From assembly GCA_963711675.1 (NCBI GenBank), contig CAVQFB010000004.1, positions 372,001 through 436,000 on the forward strand: a stretch of DNA of 64,000 bases. The letters are read 5' to 3'. Of the stretch, positions 53,579 through 61,888 are shown in pieces. Both the position numbers and the translations under genes were made by a program. Position 1 is the stretch's first letter. Each line of letters opens with the position of its first letter. Below the pieces are notes generated by a model. The model saw only the letters and a list, made by a program, of their open reading frames with translations, did no database searches and was not told the DNA's origin. This DNA comes from CAVQFB01 sp963711675. GTDB lineage: Bacteria; Acidobacteriota; Terriglobia; Terriglobales; Acidobacteriaceae.

Positions 53579-54918
53579 TTGGAACCGCCTGCACGGCCGG
53601 CGACGCGGAGCACGGTCCGAGAGCGGAAGCCTGGATCTGGGGTTCCGCGTGGTCGAGAGCAAGTCACGCGGCGGCACGTGAGCGCTCAGCGAACGCAGCG
53701 CACGCAATGCACATCGCACGTCCTCGGGAAAACCGGAAGCGGCAAGAGTTCCCTGCTGCGTCACCTGAGCCAGCAGGACATCGAAGCGGACCGCGGGTTC
53801 CTCTACTTCGACCTCCACGGGGATGCCACGCCGTTTCTCCTGCGGACGATCAACGCGCGCGAGCGGCAGGAGCACCGTCACCTGAGCGACAAGCTCGATC
53901 TCATCGCGCCCGCCGACCCGAGTATCTCCGTCGGCTTCAATCCGCTCGAACAGCGAAGACCGGACTTTGTCCGCATCGCCGAAGTTCTCGCAGATCCTGA
54001 AGCAGCGCTGGGCACTCGATCACTTCGGCGCGCGCACCGATGAACTCCTGCGGAACTCGCTCTATGCGCTCTCGGCGAACGGCCTCACGCTCCTCGAACT
54101 GGCGCCGCTCCTCACGAATTCGGCATTCCGCGCCGCGTGCCTGAAGAGGTCGCGAACGCCGAAGTCCGCCAGTACTTCGAACTCCGCTACGACCAGGCGA
54201 GCGAAGCGATGCAGGCGACGATGCGGGAGCCGATCCTCAACAAGACGTCGGCCTTCACCGCCGACCCGCATTTCCGCCACATCGTGGGCCAACCGCATCG
54301 ACGTTCTCGATACGCGAGGCGATGGACGAGGGCTACTGGGTCATCGTGAATCTCGACAAAGGGCGACTCGGCGACAGGCGCTCACCCTCGGGAGCCTGAT
54401 CTTCACGATGCTGCAAGAACGCGCTCTTCGCCCGCGCGAAGCGATCGCTCTTCACCGTGTACTGCGACGAGATCCAGAACTTCGTCGCCTACGGCAGCGG
54501 CATCGAGACGATGCTCTCGGAGGCCCGCAAGTTCGGCGTCGCGATCGTCTCCGCGAACCAGTTCCTCGACCAGTATCCGGCGGAGATGCGGGCGGCGATC
54601 CTCTCGGTCGGCACGCACATCTTCTTCCAGCTTTCGAGCGCGGATGCCGCGCAGATCGCCCAGGCGCTCGACGGCGGCAAGCCGCTTGCCGAACGGCTGA
54701 AGAACCTCTACCAGCGCCACGCGATCGTGAAGACCGGCGCCGAGCGATGGAGCAGAACTCCGCGTGCCCGACGGTCCATGACACCCCGCGTCGACTACAC
54801 CGACCTTGCTGAACCGTGCTCGCTATACGCCGAGGACGCGTGCGGGCGCACGATCGAGCGCGACATCGCAAGCGGCAAGCCCAGCGTTCTCGCGACGAAA
54901 GAGCGAGGCGATCCATGA
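53579..54918 (+). pseudogene. TraG/VirD4-like conjugative coupling ATPase, many frameshifts
   Basis: Pieces in at least four frames add up to one AAA-type coupling protein. Walker A is GKTGSGKSSLLRHL near 53735, followed by DRGFLYFDLHGDATPFLL. DELLRNSLYALSANGLTLLE, NKTSAFTADPHFRHIVGQ and EAMDEGYWVIVNLDKGRLG come next. Walker B is in TVYCDEIQNFVAYGSGIETM, then FGVAIVSANQFLDQYPAEMR to TGA 54918. Coupling proteins pump DNA to a relaxase-secretion machine during conjugation. The ATG of the next gene overlaps its stop (54915-54918). Heavily broken. Confidence 0.7.
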
Positions 54919-55702
54919 CTGGGAATAGGCGCGTCGGGATGGTGCTTCAGGACCGCGACCGGCAGTTGCTCGAAGAGCTGGCGGTCATGCGGGTCATTGA
55001 CCGCGAGCAGGCAAAGACTGTCGCCGGCTTTGGTTCGACCACGCGCGTCAATACGCGGCTCCTGGCGCTCACCCGCGCGGGGCTCCTGCGCCGCTTCTTT
55101 CTCGGAACCTCGGGCGGCGACAGAAGGCCCTCTACACGCTTTCGAGGAAGGGGCGCAGCTCGTGGGCGTGCCGCACCGCGGTTGCCGCGGCGCAGAGACG
55201 ACAAGCGCTCGTCGGCGATTGCTTCGTCGAGCATCAGATTGGCGATCAACGAAATCTATTGCGCTCTGAAGTTCCAGCCCATTCCGCTCCCGGGTGTCGC
55301 CTTCGAGCGCTGGCTATCGTTCGACGAGCCGATCGCACCGTCGCTCCTTCCCCGACGGATACGTCGAGCTTGCGACTCCCGCGGGATACTCGCCGCATTT
55401 CTCGAGGTCGATCTCGGGCACGGAGCGGCTCAGCGATGTGGAAGGAGAAGGTTCGAAAGCTATCTCCAGCTCGCGCTCTCCGGCGACTTCGAACGCGCTT
55501 CGGGCAAGCGTCGCTTCCGCGTGCTCGTCATCGCGAACTCGGAGCGGCGGATGCATTCGATCCGGAAGACCGTCGCGGCGGTCACGGAGAAGATTTTCTG
55601 GTTCTCGACGCTTCGACGATCGCCGTGACGGCAGTTCTTCCGCACGTCTGGCTCCGGCCGAAGGGCGACGAACCCAGCCACTTTTTCGGGAAACTCCCAT
55701 GA
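54915..55702 (+). pseudogene. Replication-relaxation family protein, frameshifted
   Basis: The start overlaps the ATPase stop (ATGA). The first ~70 residues are a winged helix typical of the Replic_Relax family (MVLQDRDRQLLEELAVMRVI, then NTRLLALTRAGLLRRFFLG). Further pieces in other frames read ALYTLSRKG-like, INEIYCALKFQPIPLPGVAF, RRFESYLQLALSGDFERASG and DEPSHFFGKLP, with stop at 55702 overlapping the next ATG. The family is linked to plasmid and ICE replication or transfer. At least three frame breaks. Confidence 0.65.
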
Positions 55703-56152
55703 AGTACTGCTACCAATGCGGACGCATGACCTCGGGCGAGCCGCTCTTCTGCAAGTTCTGCGGCCGGAGTTACGACGTAAAGCTCTGTCCCCGGCTGCAC
55801 GTCAATCCGCGCTTCGCGACGGTTTGCTCCCAGTGCGGGAGCCGCGAACTCTCGACACCCCAGCCCAAAGTTTCCTTCTGGTGGAGGGTCCTCGGATTCC
55901 TTCTGCGGATTCGGCTTCGGCGTCTTCCTCGTGTATCTCTCGCTCTCCGTGCTTCGTGGAACTCCTGAAGAGCCCGTTCGTCCAGGCCGGTCTCGTCGTG
56001 CCTCGGATCTTCTCCTCCTTACTCTGTGGGCCCTCTGGACGATGCTCCCGGAATGGCTTCGGAAAGCTGATTCATCGGCTCTGAAGCGGAAGGAGCGCAA
56101 GAGATGGGCGATAAGCGGCGCAAGAGCGGTGGCAGCGGTACGAGACGGATGA
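55699..56152 (+). pseudogene. Zinc-ribbon membrane protein, frameshifted
   Basis: Starts at ATG 55699, overlapping the previous stop. Two zinc knuckles, KYCYQCGRMTSGEPLFCKFC and VCSQCGSRELS, are followed by a hydrophobic segment split between frames (WWRVLGFLLRI then FLVYLSLSVL) and a second one (LLLLTLWALWTMLPEWLRK). Intact, about 145 aa with two membrane spans. Function unknown; part of the same translationally coupled run. Confidence 0.55.
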
Positions 56153-56292
56153 AGTCGGCTTTCGGCGGAGAACGCCAAAGCCGCGAAAATCATTGGGCTT
56201 TTCGCAGGCCCCCTCGGGCAGATGCTGCCCGCACCATTGCCCGCACCATTGCCCGCACAGAGGGTGTGCAGCCAGTTGCAGCCGACCCGCTG
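56104..56292 (+). pseudogene. Small basic protein with a 12-bp tandem repeat, frameshifted
   Basis: ATG 56104 has AAGGAG upstream: MGDKRRKSGGSGTRRMKSAF, then after a shift near 56170 ENAKAAKIIGLFAGPLGQML and PAPLPAPLPAQ. The PAPL repeat comes from a 12-base unit GCCCGCACCATT repeated 2.7 times (56227-56258). It precedes the excisionase-like gene. Unknown function. Confidence 0.4.
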
Positions 56293-56486
56293 GGCGAACC
56301 GATGCCATTAGTAAGGTAGCGGCGCTCCTCGGGTGTTCGGTCTGGACCGTCCGGCAGCGGCTACCTCCCGCTCGGCCTTCCGCACTTCCGGCTCGCCCCG
56401 ACCGGAAAGCTCATGTTCTTTCAGGAACCAAATCAGTCCGCTGGGTCCTTGAGAAACAGCGACAGAAAGGAGGTATAATCCGATGA
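56193..56486 (+). CDS. Excisionase-like helix-turn-helix protein (possibly frameshifted)
   Basis: The frame reads ISKVAALLGCSVWTVRQ, a MerR/AlpA-type winged helix-turn-helix of recombination directionality factors, and ends SVRWVLEKQRQKGGIIR at TGA 56484-56486, overlapping the integrase ATG. The middle fits better in another frame (FRLAPTGKLMFFQE), suggesting two compensating indels. The true start is uncertain. Position directly before a tyrosine integrase supports the assignment. Confidence 0.55.
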   Translation: MGFSQAPSGRCCPHHCPHHCPHRGCAASCSRPAGRTDAISKVAALLGCSVWTVRQRLPPARPSALPARPDRKAHVLSGTKSVRWVLEKQRQKGGIIR

Positions 56487-57491
56487 CGCTCTTCAGGCGC
56501 GGCAACGTGTATCTGGGCCTACGTCTATGTGGACGGCGTCCGGCACGCCAAGTCGACCGGGACCGGGAACCGCAAGCAGGCCGAGACAGATCGAGCAGCG
56601 TTTCAAAGATGAATTGAACCTGCAGCGCCAGGGCATCAGTCAGCCGCAGCCCGAGATGACTTTCGGCGGAACTCGCTGCCCGCTTCCTTGCCGAAGGCGA
56701 ACCCCGTCCCTATCACGTCGACCGATTGAAGGTGCTCTTGCCGTACTTCGGGCGAGACCCCAATCGGTCGGATCACCAAAGCCCATGGCCATCGCGACTA
56801 CCGCCGCGAACGACACGCCGAAAAGCAGCGTCACCGAGACGACCGTGAACCGCGATCTCGAAGCCCTTCGCCACATGCTCTTCTGGGCCGTCGACGAAGG
56901 GCTGCTCGCGGCAAATCCCTTAAGCCGGGTGCGCATGGCGCGGGAACGGCGGAAGCCGCGCTTCGTCGTCTCGCTCGCCGAAGAGGAGCTGCTGCTCCTG
57001 GCGGCCGCTCCTCACCTGCGCTCGATCATCATCGCCGCGCTCGATACCGGCATGCGCCGGGGCGAAATCCTCACTCAACGCTGGGAGCACATCGACTTCA
57101 CCCGCCGGCTGCTCTCCGTCACGCACTCGAAAACCCCGGAAGGCGAAGCCCGCGAGATTCCGCTCACCGGGACGTCTCTTCGAGCTGCTCCGCGCACAGC
57201 AGCAGACCGGAAGGCCTGGTCTTCACCTACAAAGGCAAGCCAATCCACCGGATCAAGACCGCCTGGAAGGCCGCAATCCGCCGGGCCGGAATTCGCTACT
57301 TCCGCTTCCACGATCTGCGCCACACCTTCAACACCCGACTCATGGAAGCCGGCGTCATGCAGGAAATCCGCAAGGCCCTCATGGGCCACTCAAGCGGTGA
57401 GGACGTGAATTCCATCTACACCCACATCGAGCTTCCGGTGAAGCGCGAAGCGATCCGGAAACTCGAAGCGTGGGTGGAGATGCAACATTGA
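56483..57491 (+). pseudogene. Tyrosine recombinase/integrase, multiple frameshifts
   Basis: ATG 56483 is preceded by AAAGGAGG. Pieces in order: MTLFRRGNVW and VYVDGVRHAKSTGTGNRKQA (arm-binding type N-terminus), NRDLEALRHMLFWAVDEGLL (core-binding), ALDTGMRRGEILTQRWEHID with the first catalytic Arg, FRFHDLRHTFNTRLMEAG with His-x-x-Arg, KALMGHSSGEDVNSIYTHIE with the late His and the nucleophile Tyr, ending at TGA 57491. All catalytic residues survive, but at least three frame breaks separate them. It would have mobilised the 52.6-58.4 kb element. Confidence 0.78.
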
Positions 57492-57511
57492 AAAGAAAGG
57501 AGGAGAAAACA

Positions 57512-57772
57512 ATGGACCAACCACGTTTGTTGAGATGGGAAGACCTGTTCCTGCCGATGCTCGCCGACTGCCAACGGGAAGCTGTAGGCGTCGATGGGCG
57601 GCTCCAAGAGGTGATCGAACGGTTGGGTGACGGAGATCATCTTGCGGCACTCGGCGCTTGGAGCGGGGTTGACGAATCGGTCCAGTACATCGGCACGATT
57701 CTCAAGCGCTTGGCGCGACTTGCCGACGCCGCCGAAGAGCGTGGTTGTCCCGGAAACCACTCGATCAACTGA
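57512..57772 (+). CDS. Small soluble protein of unknown function (86 aa)
   Basis: ATG 57512 follows AAAGGAGGAG. The product (LLRWEDLFLPMLADCQREAV ... SVQYIGTILKRLARLADAAE) is helical and acidic, with no known family. It is the first of three small genes behind the integrase, all with strong ribosome-binding sites, ending at a terminator; they are presumably element cargo or regulators. Confidence 0.55.
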   Translation: MDQPRLLRWEDLFLPMLADCQREAVGVDGRLQEVIERLGDGDHLAALGAWSGVDESVQYIGTILKRLARLADAAEERGCPGNHSIN

Positions 57773-57844
57773 GGAGTGAATTCCGAAGTAAGTGCACTCA
57801 CAGAACGAACAACAGGAGATACGCCAAGAAAGGAGAAAAGTGAT

Positions 57845-58118
57845 GTGAATGAAAAACAACGGCTAAAACTGGTTGTCGCCTACGACTCGTACCGCAACGA
57901 GTATTCCATCGCGGCGCACAACCAGACGCCCGAGGAAGCCGAAGAGTTTCTCAAACTTTGGAATCCTCATCTTCGTCCCGGGCCGCTCGCTGATCGTACT
58001 CGATCAGACGAAGCGGCACGGGACCGCCGAAACCGATGAATGCCGAGCCTGCCGTGAGACCGTAAGGCGCTGGGCCGGTATTCAGCCTCTACCGAAGTTC
58101 ACAAGGAGGAGTGAATGA
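57845..58118 (+). pseudogene. Small protein of unknown function, one frameshift
   Basis: Likely starts at GTG 57845, eight bases after AGGAG. It reads EKQRLKLVVAYDSYRNEYSI and AHNQTPEEAEEFLKLWNPHL, then after a shift near 57985 RSLIVLDQTKRHGTAETDEC, then CRETVRRWAGI, stop TGA 58118. The pair of cysteines in ECRAC may bind metal. The stop overlaps the next ATG. Confidence 0.5.
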
Positions 58119-58352
58119 CCGCACAAAAGTCCACCGACTCGGGATCGTCCCGGTCCTCAACCGCAACCACTGCCGTCACAACCAGCACCACAGCGCGAAA
58201 GGCTTGGAAGAAGAAAACCCCGGTCGAAGTGGTGCTCGACCAGATCAACAAGGTGCAAAGAGGACGTCGCCAAGAAAGAAGAAGAATTCAAGGCGGCCAA
58301 ACGCCAGCTCGAAAAACTCGAAGCTGCAAGGAAAGTCCTCGAAGCCACATAG
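58115..58352 (+). pseudogene. Coiled-coil small protein, one frameshift
   Basis: ATG 58115 overlaps the previous stop and has AAGGAGG upstream. A Ser/Thr-rich opening, then WKKKTPVEVVLDQINKVQ, a shift near 58258, then KEDVAKKEEEFKAAKRQLEK and LEAARKVLEAT to TAG 58352. Restored length ~79 aa, the last 45 a regular coiled coil. Unknown; probably a partner-binding protein of the element. Confidence 0.5.
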
Positions 58353-58399
58353 CTCTTTATTTACGGAGTTTGCCCACCGGCAGCTCCGTTTCCTATATT

Positions 58400-58427
58400 A
58401 AAAGCGTACCTAACACGGTACGCTTTT
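58400..58427 (+). terminator. Strong rho-independent terminator
   Basis: AAAAGCGTACC (58400-58410) pairs with GGTACGCTTTT (58417-58427) around a 6-base loop, with the T-run on the plus strand. It closes the small-gene run of the integrative element. Confidence 0.9.
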
Positions 58428-58429
58428 TG

Positions 58430-58651
58430 TGAGCGGCCATGACCAGAGCTCCGTTAGACATTTGGTCTCGAACAAAAATTATGGCCTCGCAAAATCCTTA
58501 TCTGATGCGGATTATCTAGGTGCGGCAACGGCCGCGTATGGCGAAGGAAACTGCATGTTGAAGGATATCCGGTCGAGGCAGGAGCCGCTCGCTCTCTTTT
58601 TCTTCTTTCTTCTTTCTCCTCAAATAAACCACATATTTCCTTATCAAAATC
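58430..58651 (+). ncRNA. Candidate IS110 left-end region / bridge RNA
   Basis: About 220 bp of non-coding sequence directly before the IS110 transposase ATG. IS110-group elements express a structured bridge RNA from this place, whose loops pair with target and donor DNA. Short complementary stretches exist (for example GCGGCAACGGCCGC) but I cannot fold it or find the element ends by eye. Assignment rests on position only. Confidence 0.3.
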
Positions 58652-59140
58652 ATGCACTCCATCGGCATCGATATGAGCAAACGTTCCTTTCACGCGGCGT
58701 TCGACGGATCGAGCATCAGCGTCTTCCAGAATTCCTCTGAAGGAATCACGTCCTTTTTGAAACACCTCCAAATGCGGAGCATCACGTCGTCTGATACCAC
58801 GATTGGCGTCGAAGCGACTGGTGCGTACCACCTGCTGCTTTGCTCGCGACTGGCAGAATTGGGATGGCGCATCTTCGTCATCAATCCATTGGAAAGCCAT
58901 CGCTTTGCGGCATCTCAGAGCATCCGTACCGTCAAGAATGACCGCAAAGACGCCCATCTCATACGGCAAATGGCGGTCCTCGGTCGCGGCTATCCCTACA
59001 GTGACAGCGAAGACACGATTGCGCTCAAGGCGCTCATCACCGAGCGCGAGGGGCTGGTCTTCATGCGAGTGGCTTTGAAACAACGCGCGGAAGCCCATGC
59101 GGCGAAGCAACAAGCCGTGAGGAGCCCTCTCCACGATTGA
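58652..59140 (+). CDS. IS110-family transposase, N-terminal part (ends at internal TGA)
   Basis: DEDD/RuvC-like catalytic domain: Asp in HSIGIDMSKRSFHAAF, Glu in IGVEATGAYHLLL, and the Asp pair in TVKNDRKDAHLIRQM. The frame is interrupted by TGA 59138-59140 after RSPLHD. The next piece (59162-59623) continues in the same frame, so this is a nonsense change and not an indel. Without read-through only the nuclease domain would be made. Confidence 0.85.
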   Translation: MHSIGIDMSKRSFHAAFDGSSISVFQNSSEGITSFLKHLQMRSITSSDTTIGVEATGAYHLLLCSRLAELGWRIFVINPLESHRFAASQSIRTVKNDRKDAHLIRQMAVLGRGYPYSDSEDTIALKALITEREGLVFMRVALKQRAEAHAAKQQAVRSPLHD

Positions 59141-59161
59141 CGCACGCCAATTCTCAACGCC

Positions 59162-59623
59162 GTGGCGTGCGAAATTCGCGCCATCGACCGGCGGCTCGCG
59201 CAATACGCGCCGGAGACCCAACAACTACTCCGAACGATTCCCGGTGTCGGCCCCTTCGTCGCAGCAGCACTCGCCGCCTATATCGGCGATGTGAATCGGT
59301 TTGCGACCCCAGAGAAGCTGGTCGCGTACATCGGACTCGATTGCCGAGTCTTTGAAAGTGGCACCTCCGTCAAAGGCAAAGGGTACATAAGCAAGCGCGG
59401 CAACGGTGTTCTCCGGCGGGCTCTCTGGAATGCCGCGTTCACCGCTCGTCGACTGAACCCAGATCTCAAAGCGTATTTTGAGAAAAAAATCAGCGAGGGT
59501 AAACACTACAACGTGGCGTTATGTGCCGTCGAGCGAAAGCTGGTCCATCTCATTTACGCCGTATGGAAACGCGGTACAGCATTTCAAAGACAACGTGCCC
59601 CATTCAGAGCACCATTCACATAA
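59162..59623 (+). CDS. IS110-family transposase, C-terminal part
   Basis: Same frame as the N-terminal part. It contains the transposase_20 domain: LLRTIPGVGPFVAAALAAYI (helix-hairpin-helix) and LVAYIGLDCRVFESG, then the SGTSVKGKGYISKRGNGVLR region with the conserved Ser nucleophile, and WNAAFTARRLNPDLKAYFEK. Full-length restored transposase is ~323 aa, normal for IS110. GTG 59162 is not a convincing start. Confidence 0.85.
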   Translation: MACEIRAIDRRLAQYAPETQQLLRTIPGVGPFVAAALAAYIGDVNRFATPEKLVAYIGLDCRVFESGTSVKGKGYISKRGNGVLRRALWNAAFTARRLNPDLKAYFEKKISEGKHYNVALCAVERKLVHLIYAVWKRGTAFQRQRAPFRAPFT

Positions 59624-59729
59624 CATCCCGAGTTGATGGTCTCGCTGGGATCTGCGTATCGACCTGAAACTGAACCTGGTGGCGAGCGGCGGGCGGAGCT
59701 CGAAAGGGCTTGCCAAAACGCCGATAGGG

Positions 59730-60086
59730 CTACAGGGTCTGCAGCTCGTGAACTGTGATCAACAGTTTTTCGTAATTCAGCGAAGCTTCCCAGTCACCGC
59801 GCCGTTCGATAAAGTAATTTATGGTCGCATCGGATCGGGGAGCGAGCACAGTGAAGATGCTGTTCTTATCGCGTGCCACCTTCCTACTTTTTGGCGACTT
59901 CCAGAACCCGTCATAGATTGGGTTGCCAAAAATGGAGGTCATCGTGAGTCCACCGAAACGCTGGATGATTTCATTCTTGAGGCTATTCAGCTTCGCGTAA
60001 TCAATCGGAACCCCAGCTCTATCGGCCAACGATACGTAAATGTCGAACCGGTACAAGTAAGGGTCGGTGGGTTCTGCAGCACTCAT
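59730..60086 (-). CDS. Cassette gene B paralogue in the Rhs locus
   Basis: Start at ATG 60086 with GAGGA upstream; a TTG further upstream lies in the terminator. The ~118-aa protein (LYRFDIYVSLADRAGVPIDY, NPIYDGFWKSPKSRKVARDK, NYFIERRGDWEASLNYEKLL) is the counterpart of the 51031-51420 protein. It follows gene A2 (60161-60367). As in other Rhs loci, a small gene after a tip fragment is likely its immunity protein. Function not proven. Confidence 0.6.
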   Translation of the reverse strand: MSAAEPTDPYLYRFDIYVSLADRAGVPIDYAKLNSLKNEIIQRFGGLTMTSIFGNPIYDGFWKSPKSRKVARDKNSIFTVLAPRSDATINYFIERRGDWEASLNYEKLLITVHELQTL

Positions 60087-60102
60087 CCCATAATCCTCAT
60101 TC

Positions 60103-60130
60103 AAAAAAAATAAGCGGCTGTCGGGCCGCT
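60103..60130 (-). terminator. Rho-independent terminator, minus strand
   Basis: On the minus strand AGCGGC (plus 60125-60130) pairs with GCCGCT (plus 60113-60118) around six bases, followed by TTATTTTTTTT. It ends transcription coming from the tip fragment at 60161-60367, before the B paralogue. Confidence 0.8.
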
Positions 60131-60160
60131 CATGATACCAAATCAGAATGTTAAGGTGCG

Positions 60161-60367
60161 TTATCGGGCTACGAGCTCATACTGGATGCCGGCCCTGTCG
60201 AGCATTGCGATGTGCTCGGGCCCAACAACGTAGGACTCGCCTGGCAATGCCTGCACTTGTCCCATGCTAATGAGCAATGCAAAGCCGTCGATAGCGCTCC
60301 CGGGATTCTTATCGTCCTTGTCTGAGTCGAACGCCTTTATCCCCTTCGATACGTCACTAGCCGACAA
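60161..60367 (-). CDS. Displaced Rhs tip fragment or cassette gene A paralogue
   Basis: A frame with no ATG; the earliest possible initiator is TTG 60367, and the frame is open upstream to a TGA at about 60403. It reads GIKAFDSDKDDKNPGSAIDG, then FALLISMGQVQALPG, then YVVGPEHIAMLDRAGIQYEL. The C-terminal ~40 residues match cassette gene A at 50686-51006. Lack of a start and place in the array suggest an orphan Rhs C-terminal fragment, translated only after recombination into the main rhs gene. Confidence 0.5.
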   Translation of the reverse strand: MSASDVSKGIKAFDSDKDDKNPGSAIDGFALLISMGQVQALPGESYVVGPEHIAMLDRAGIQYELVAR

Positions 60368-60451
60368 CTGTTGTGTTTGGCTTGGCTCTGATTTTGCGCC
60401 TACTCACGGCACGCTCCGTCGTAGTGGTATCCCCTAATCTGCGCTACCGGC

Positions 60452-61051
60452 CTACGGCGTCGTCCAAGGCCTCCGGGACCAGTAGAAGAAAATTGAAAAA
60501 GGAACAACGGCAAGGGTCTGCCACAGGGTTTTCTTTCTGGGGTTCGACCATTGCTGTTTGTTGGAATGCCAGTACATGAACGTCACGCCGCATCCGTATG
60601 CTACAACGAGAATGATCAGAGGGACCCCAAACACCACCCACATCACTGAGACTGCCCAGAAGTCAGCGCTGCTGAAGTACCACGTTCCACCTTCCTGTTC
60701 AAAGCTGAGTGTGGTTGTTTTCGATGCTTGCTCGTCCCGGGTCTCCCAGTTAACAGTGGCATCCAGCGTCGCATGATTGGCGTCCACCAACTTGAGGCCC
60801 TTTGGAAGGTTGTAGTCTGCAATCGTGAACTTCAAGAACGGCTTCGATTGAAGAGAGTCGATTTTTCGCTTATCGCGAGATCGGGCCTCGGGGCTGAAGA
60901 ACTGATCAACAGGGGCACCACTGACGGCTGCGTGCTGAAAGTCAGAGATCAGCTTCGCGATATTTGCTTGCGGATCGGATGATGGCTGCCCATGTGCGGC
61001 CCCCAAGAGCATGAATGCGAGTATCGAGAGACTCAGGTGTTTTCTGCGCAT
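60452..61051 (-). CDS. Membrane protein of the Rhs array, possible immunity protein
   Basis: A 199-aa protein: signal peptide (LSLSILAFMLLGAAHG), an extracytoplasmic alpha-beta domain (FLKFTIADYNLPKGLKLVDA, ATLDATVNWETRDEQASKTT), then a membrane span (WVVFGVPLIILVVAYGCG) and a second weaker one. The ATG follows the stop of the upstream tip fragment by one base, so the two are coupled. A membrane-bound immunity protein fits a toxin that acts on the envelope or enters from the periplasm. Family not recognised. Confidence 0.55.
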   Translation of the reverse strand: MRRKHLSLSILAFMLLGAAHGQPSSDPQANIAKLISDFQHAAVSGAPVDQFFSPEARSRDKRKIDSLQSKPFLKFTIADYNLPKGLKLVDANHATLDATVNWETRDEQASKTTTLSFEQEGGTWYFSSADFWAVSVMWVVFGVPLIILVVAYGCGVTFMYWHSNKQQWSNPRKKTLWQTLAVVPFSIFFYWSRRPWTTP

Positions 61052-61052
61052 C

Positions 61053-61571
61053 TTATTGCGCCTCCGCGCTCACTGTTTTGATTGTCGTTGAACCCCACTG
61101 GACTTTGACATCTGCACCAAGCAAGGCATTTGCGCCTATCGAGAAGCCGCTCTTTGTGATGGAAATTTGTCCACCAGCAGCACCGGCATTCACGGTGCCG
61201 GCGAGTGTAAGTTTGCCGATGTTCAGACTTCCTCCGAAGCTGACCAAACTAGCCTCGGCCTGGGCCGTCACACCGCTGGTTCCAGCACTCGCACCTGCGC
61301 CTGCGGTAAAGGAACTCACTGACACCGTTCCGTTCGCTAGGCCGGGGCCACCGTTTGGATTGCTGGAAAAGTTCAGCTCAGACTTCACACCGTGGACCTC
61401 TGCATCGAGAGAGGCTTTGGCGGAAAGTTGCGAGGGATTGGCTGATGCGCTACCGCTGACGCTTCCCCCTATGATTTTTGTATTTCCCGTGAGGCCGACA
61501 CTCTTGTCTGTGGCGGGTTCATTAACAACGTTCTTTTCAATCGTGAAGCTGGCACTATGATTTTGCGCCGA
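61053..61571 (-). pseudogene. Orphan Rhs C-terminal (toxin-tip) fragment without start codon
   Basis: Open frame from just after the TAA ending at about 61596 to TAA 61053. The only internal start is GTG 61388. It reads ASFTIEKNVVNEPATDKSVG, then GSVSGSASANPSQLSAKASL, then ASAGTSGVTAQAEASLVSFG and GGQISITKSGFSIGANALLG. Ala/Gly/Ser-rich beta repeats of this kind occur in the C-terminal tips of polymorphic toxins. Being promoter- and start-less behind an intact rhs-immunity pair is the hallmark of a displaced cassette. Confidence 0.6.
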
Positions 61572-61572
61572 A

Positions 61573-61884
61573 TCATACGTCGTCCAGCTTCCGCTTTAAC
61601 TCCTCAATCGGCCAATCTTGGTCCAGTCCTTCCGCGATAAGGTTCAACTGCTCCTTTCCCTGTTGCACCTGATGGCGGTCAGGTTTAACCCGAACTAGAA
61701 ATAGGTTTCTTTGGTGGAAATTGCCCCAGTAGTGGATTGCAGATTCGTACGCAAGACCGGCTACCGGCTCACGAACCGGATCAACAAGGCTCTTAAACTG
61801 TGCCCAGAAATCTTTCTCAGGAACCGTTTGCGTAGCAGCGGCCCGAAGTAAGGTTGCAAGCTTCTTTTGGACATCTAGCTCCAT
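61573..61884 (-). CDS. Probable immunity protein for the Rhs tip
   Basis: A 103-aa soluble, mostly helical protein (ATLLRAAATQTVPEKDFWAQ, WPIEELKRKLDDV). Its ATG lies 4 bp after the Rhs stop codon, the usual place of the cognate immunity gene. No family recognised. If correct it neutralises the Rhs tip nuclease or enzyme in the cytoplasm of the producer and siblings. Confidence 0.65.
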   Translation of the reverse strand: MELDVQKKLATLLRAAATQTVPEKDFWAQFKSLVDPVREPVAGLAYESAIHYWGNFHQRNLFLVRVKPDRHQVQQGKEQLNLIAEGLDQDWPIEELKRKLDDV

Positions 61885-61888
61885 AATC

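Noticed and set aside
56227..56258. 12-bp tandem repeat as a possible iteron origin
   Set aside because: Only 2.7 copies, in frame within a small gene and coding for PAPL repeats; too few for an origin.
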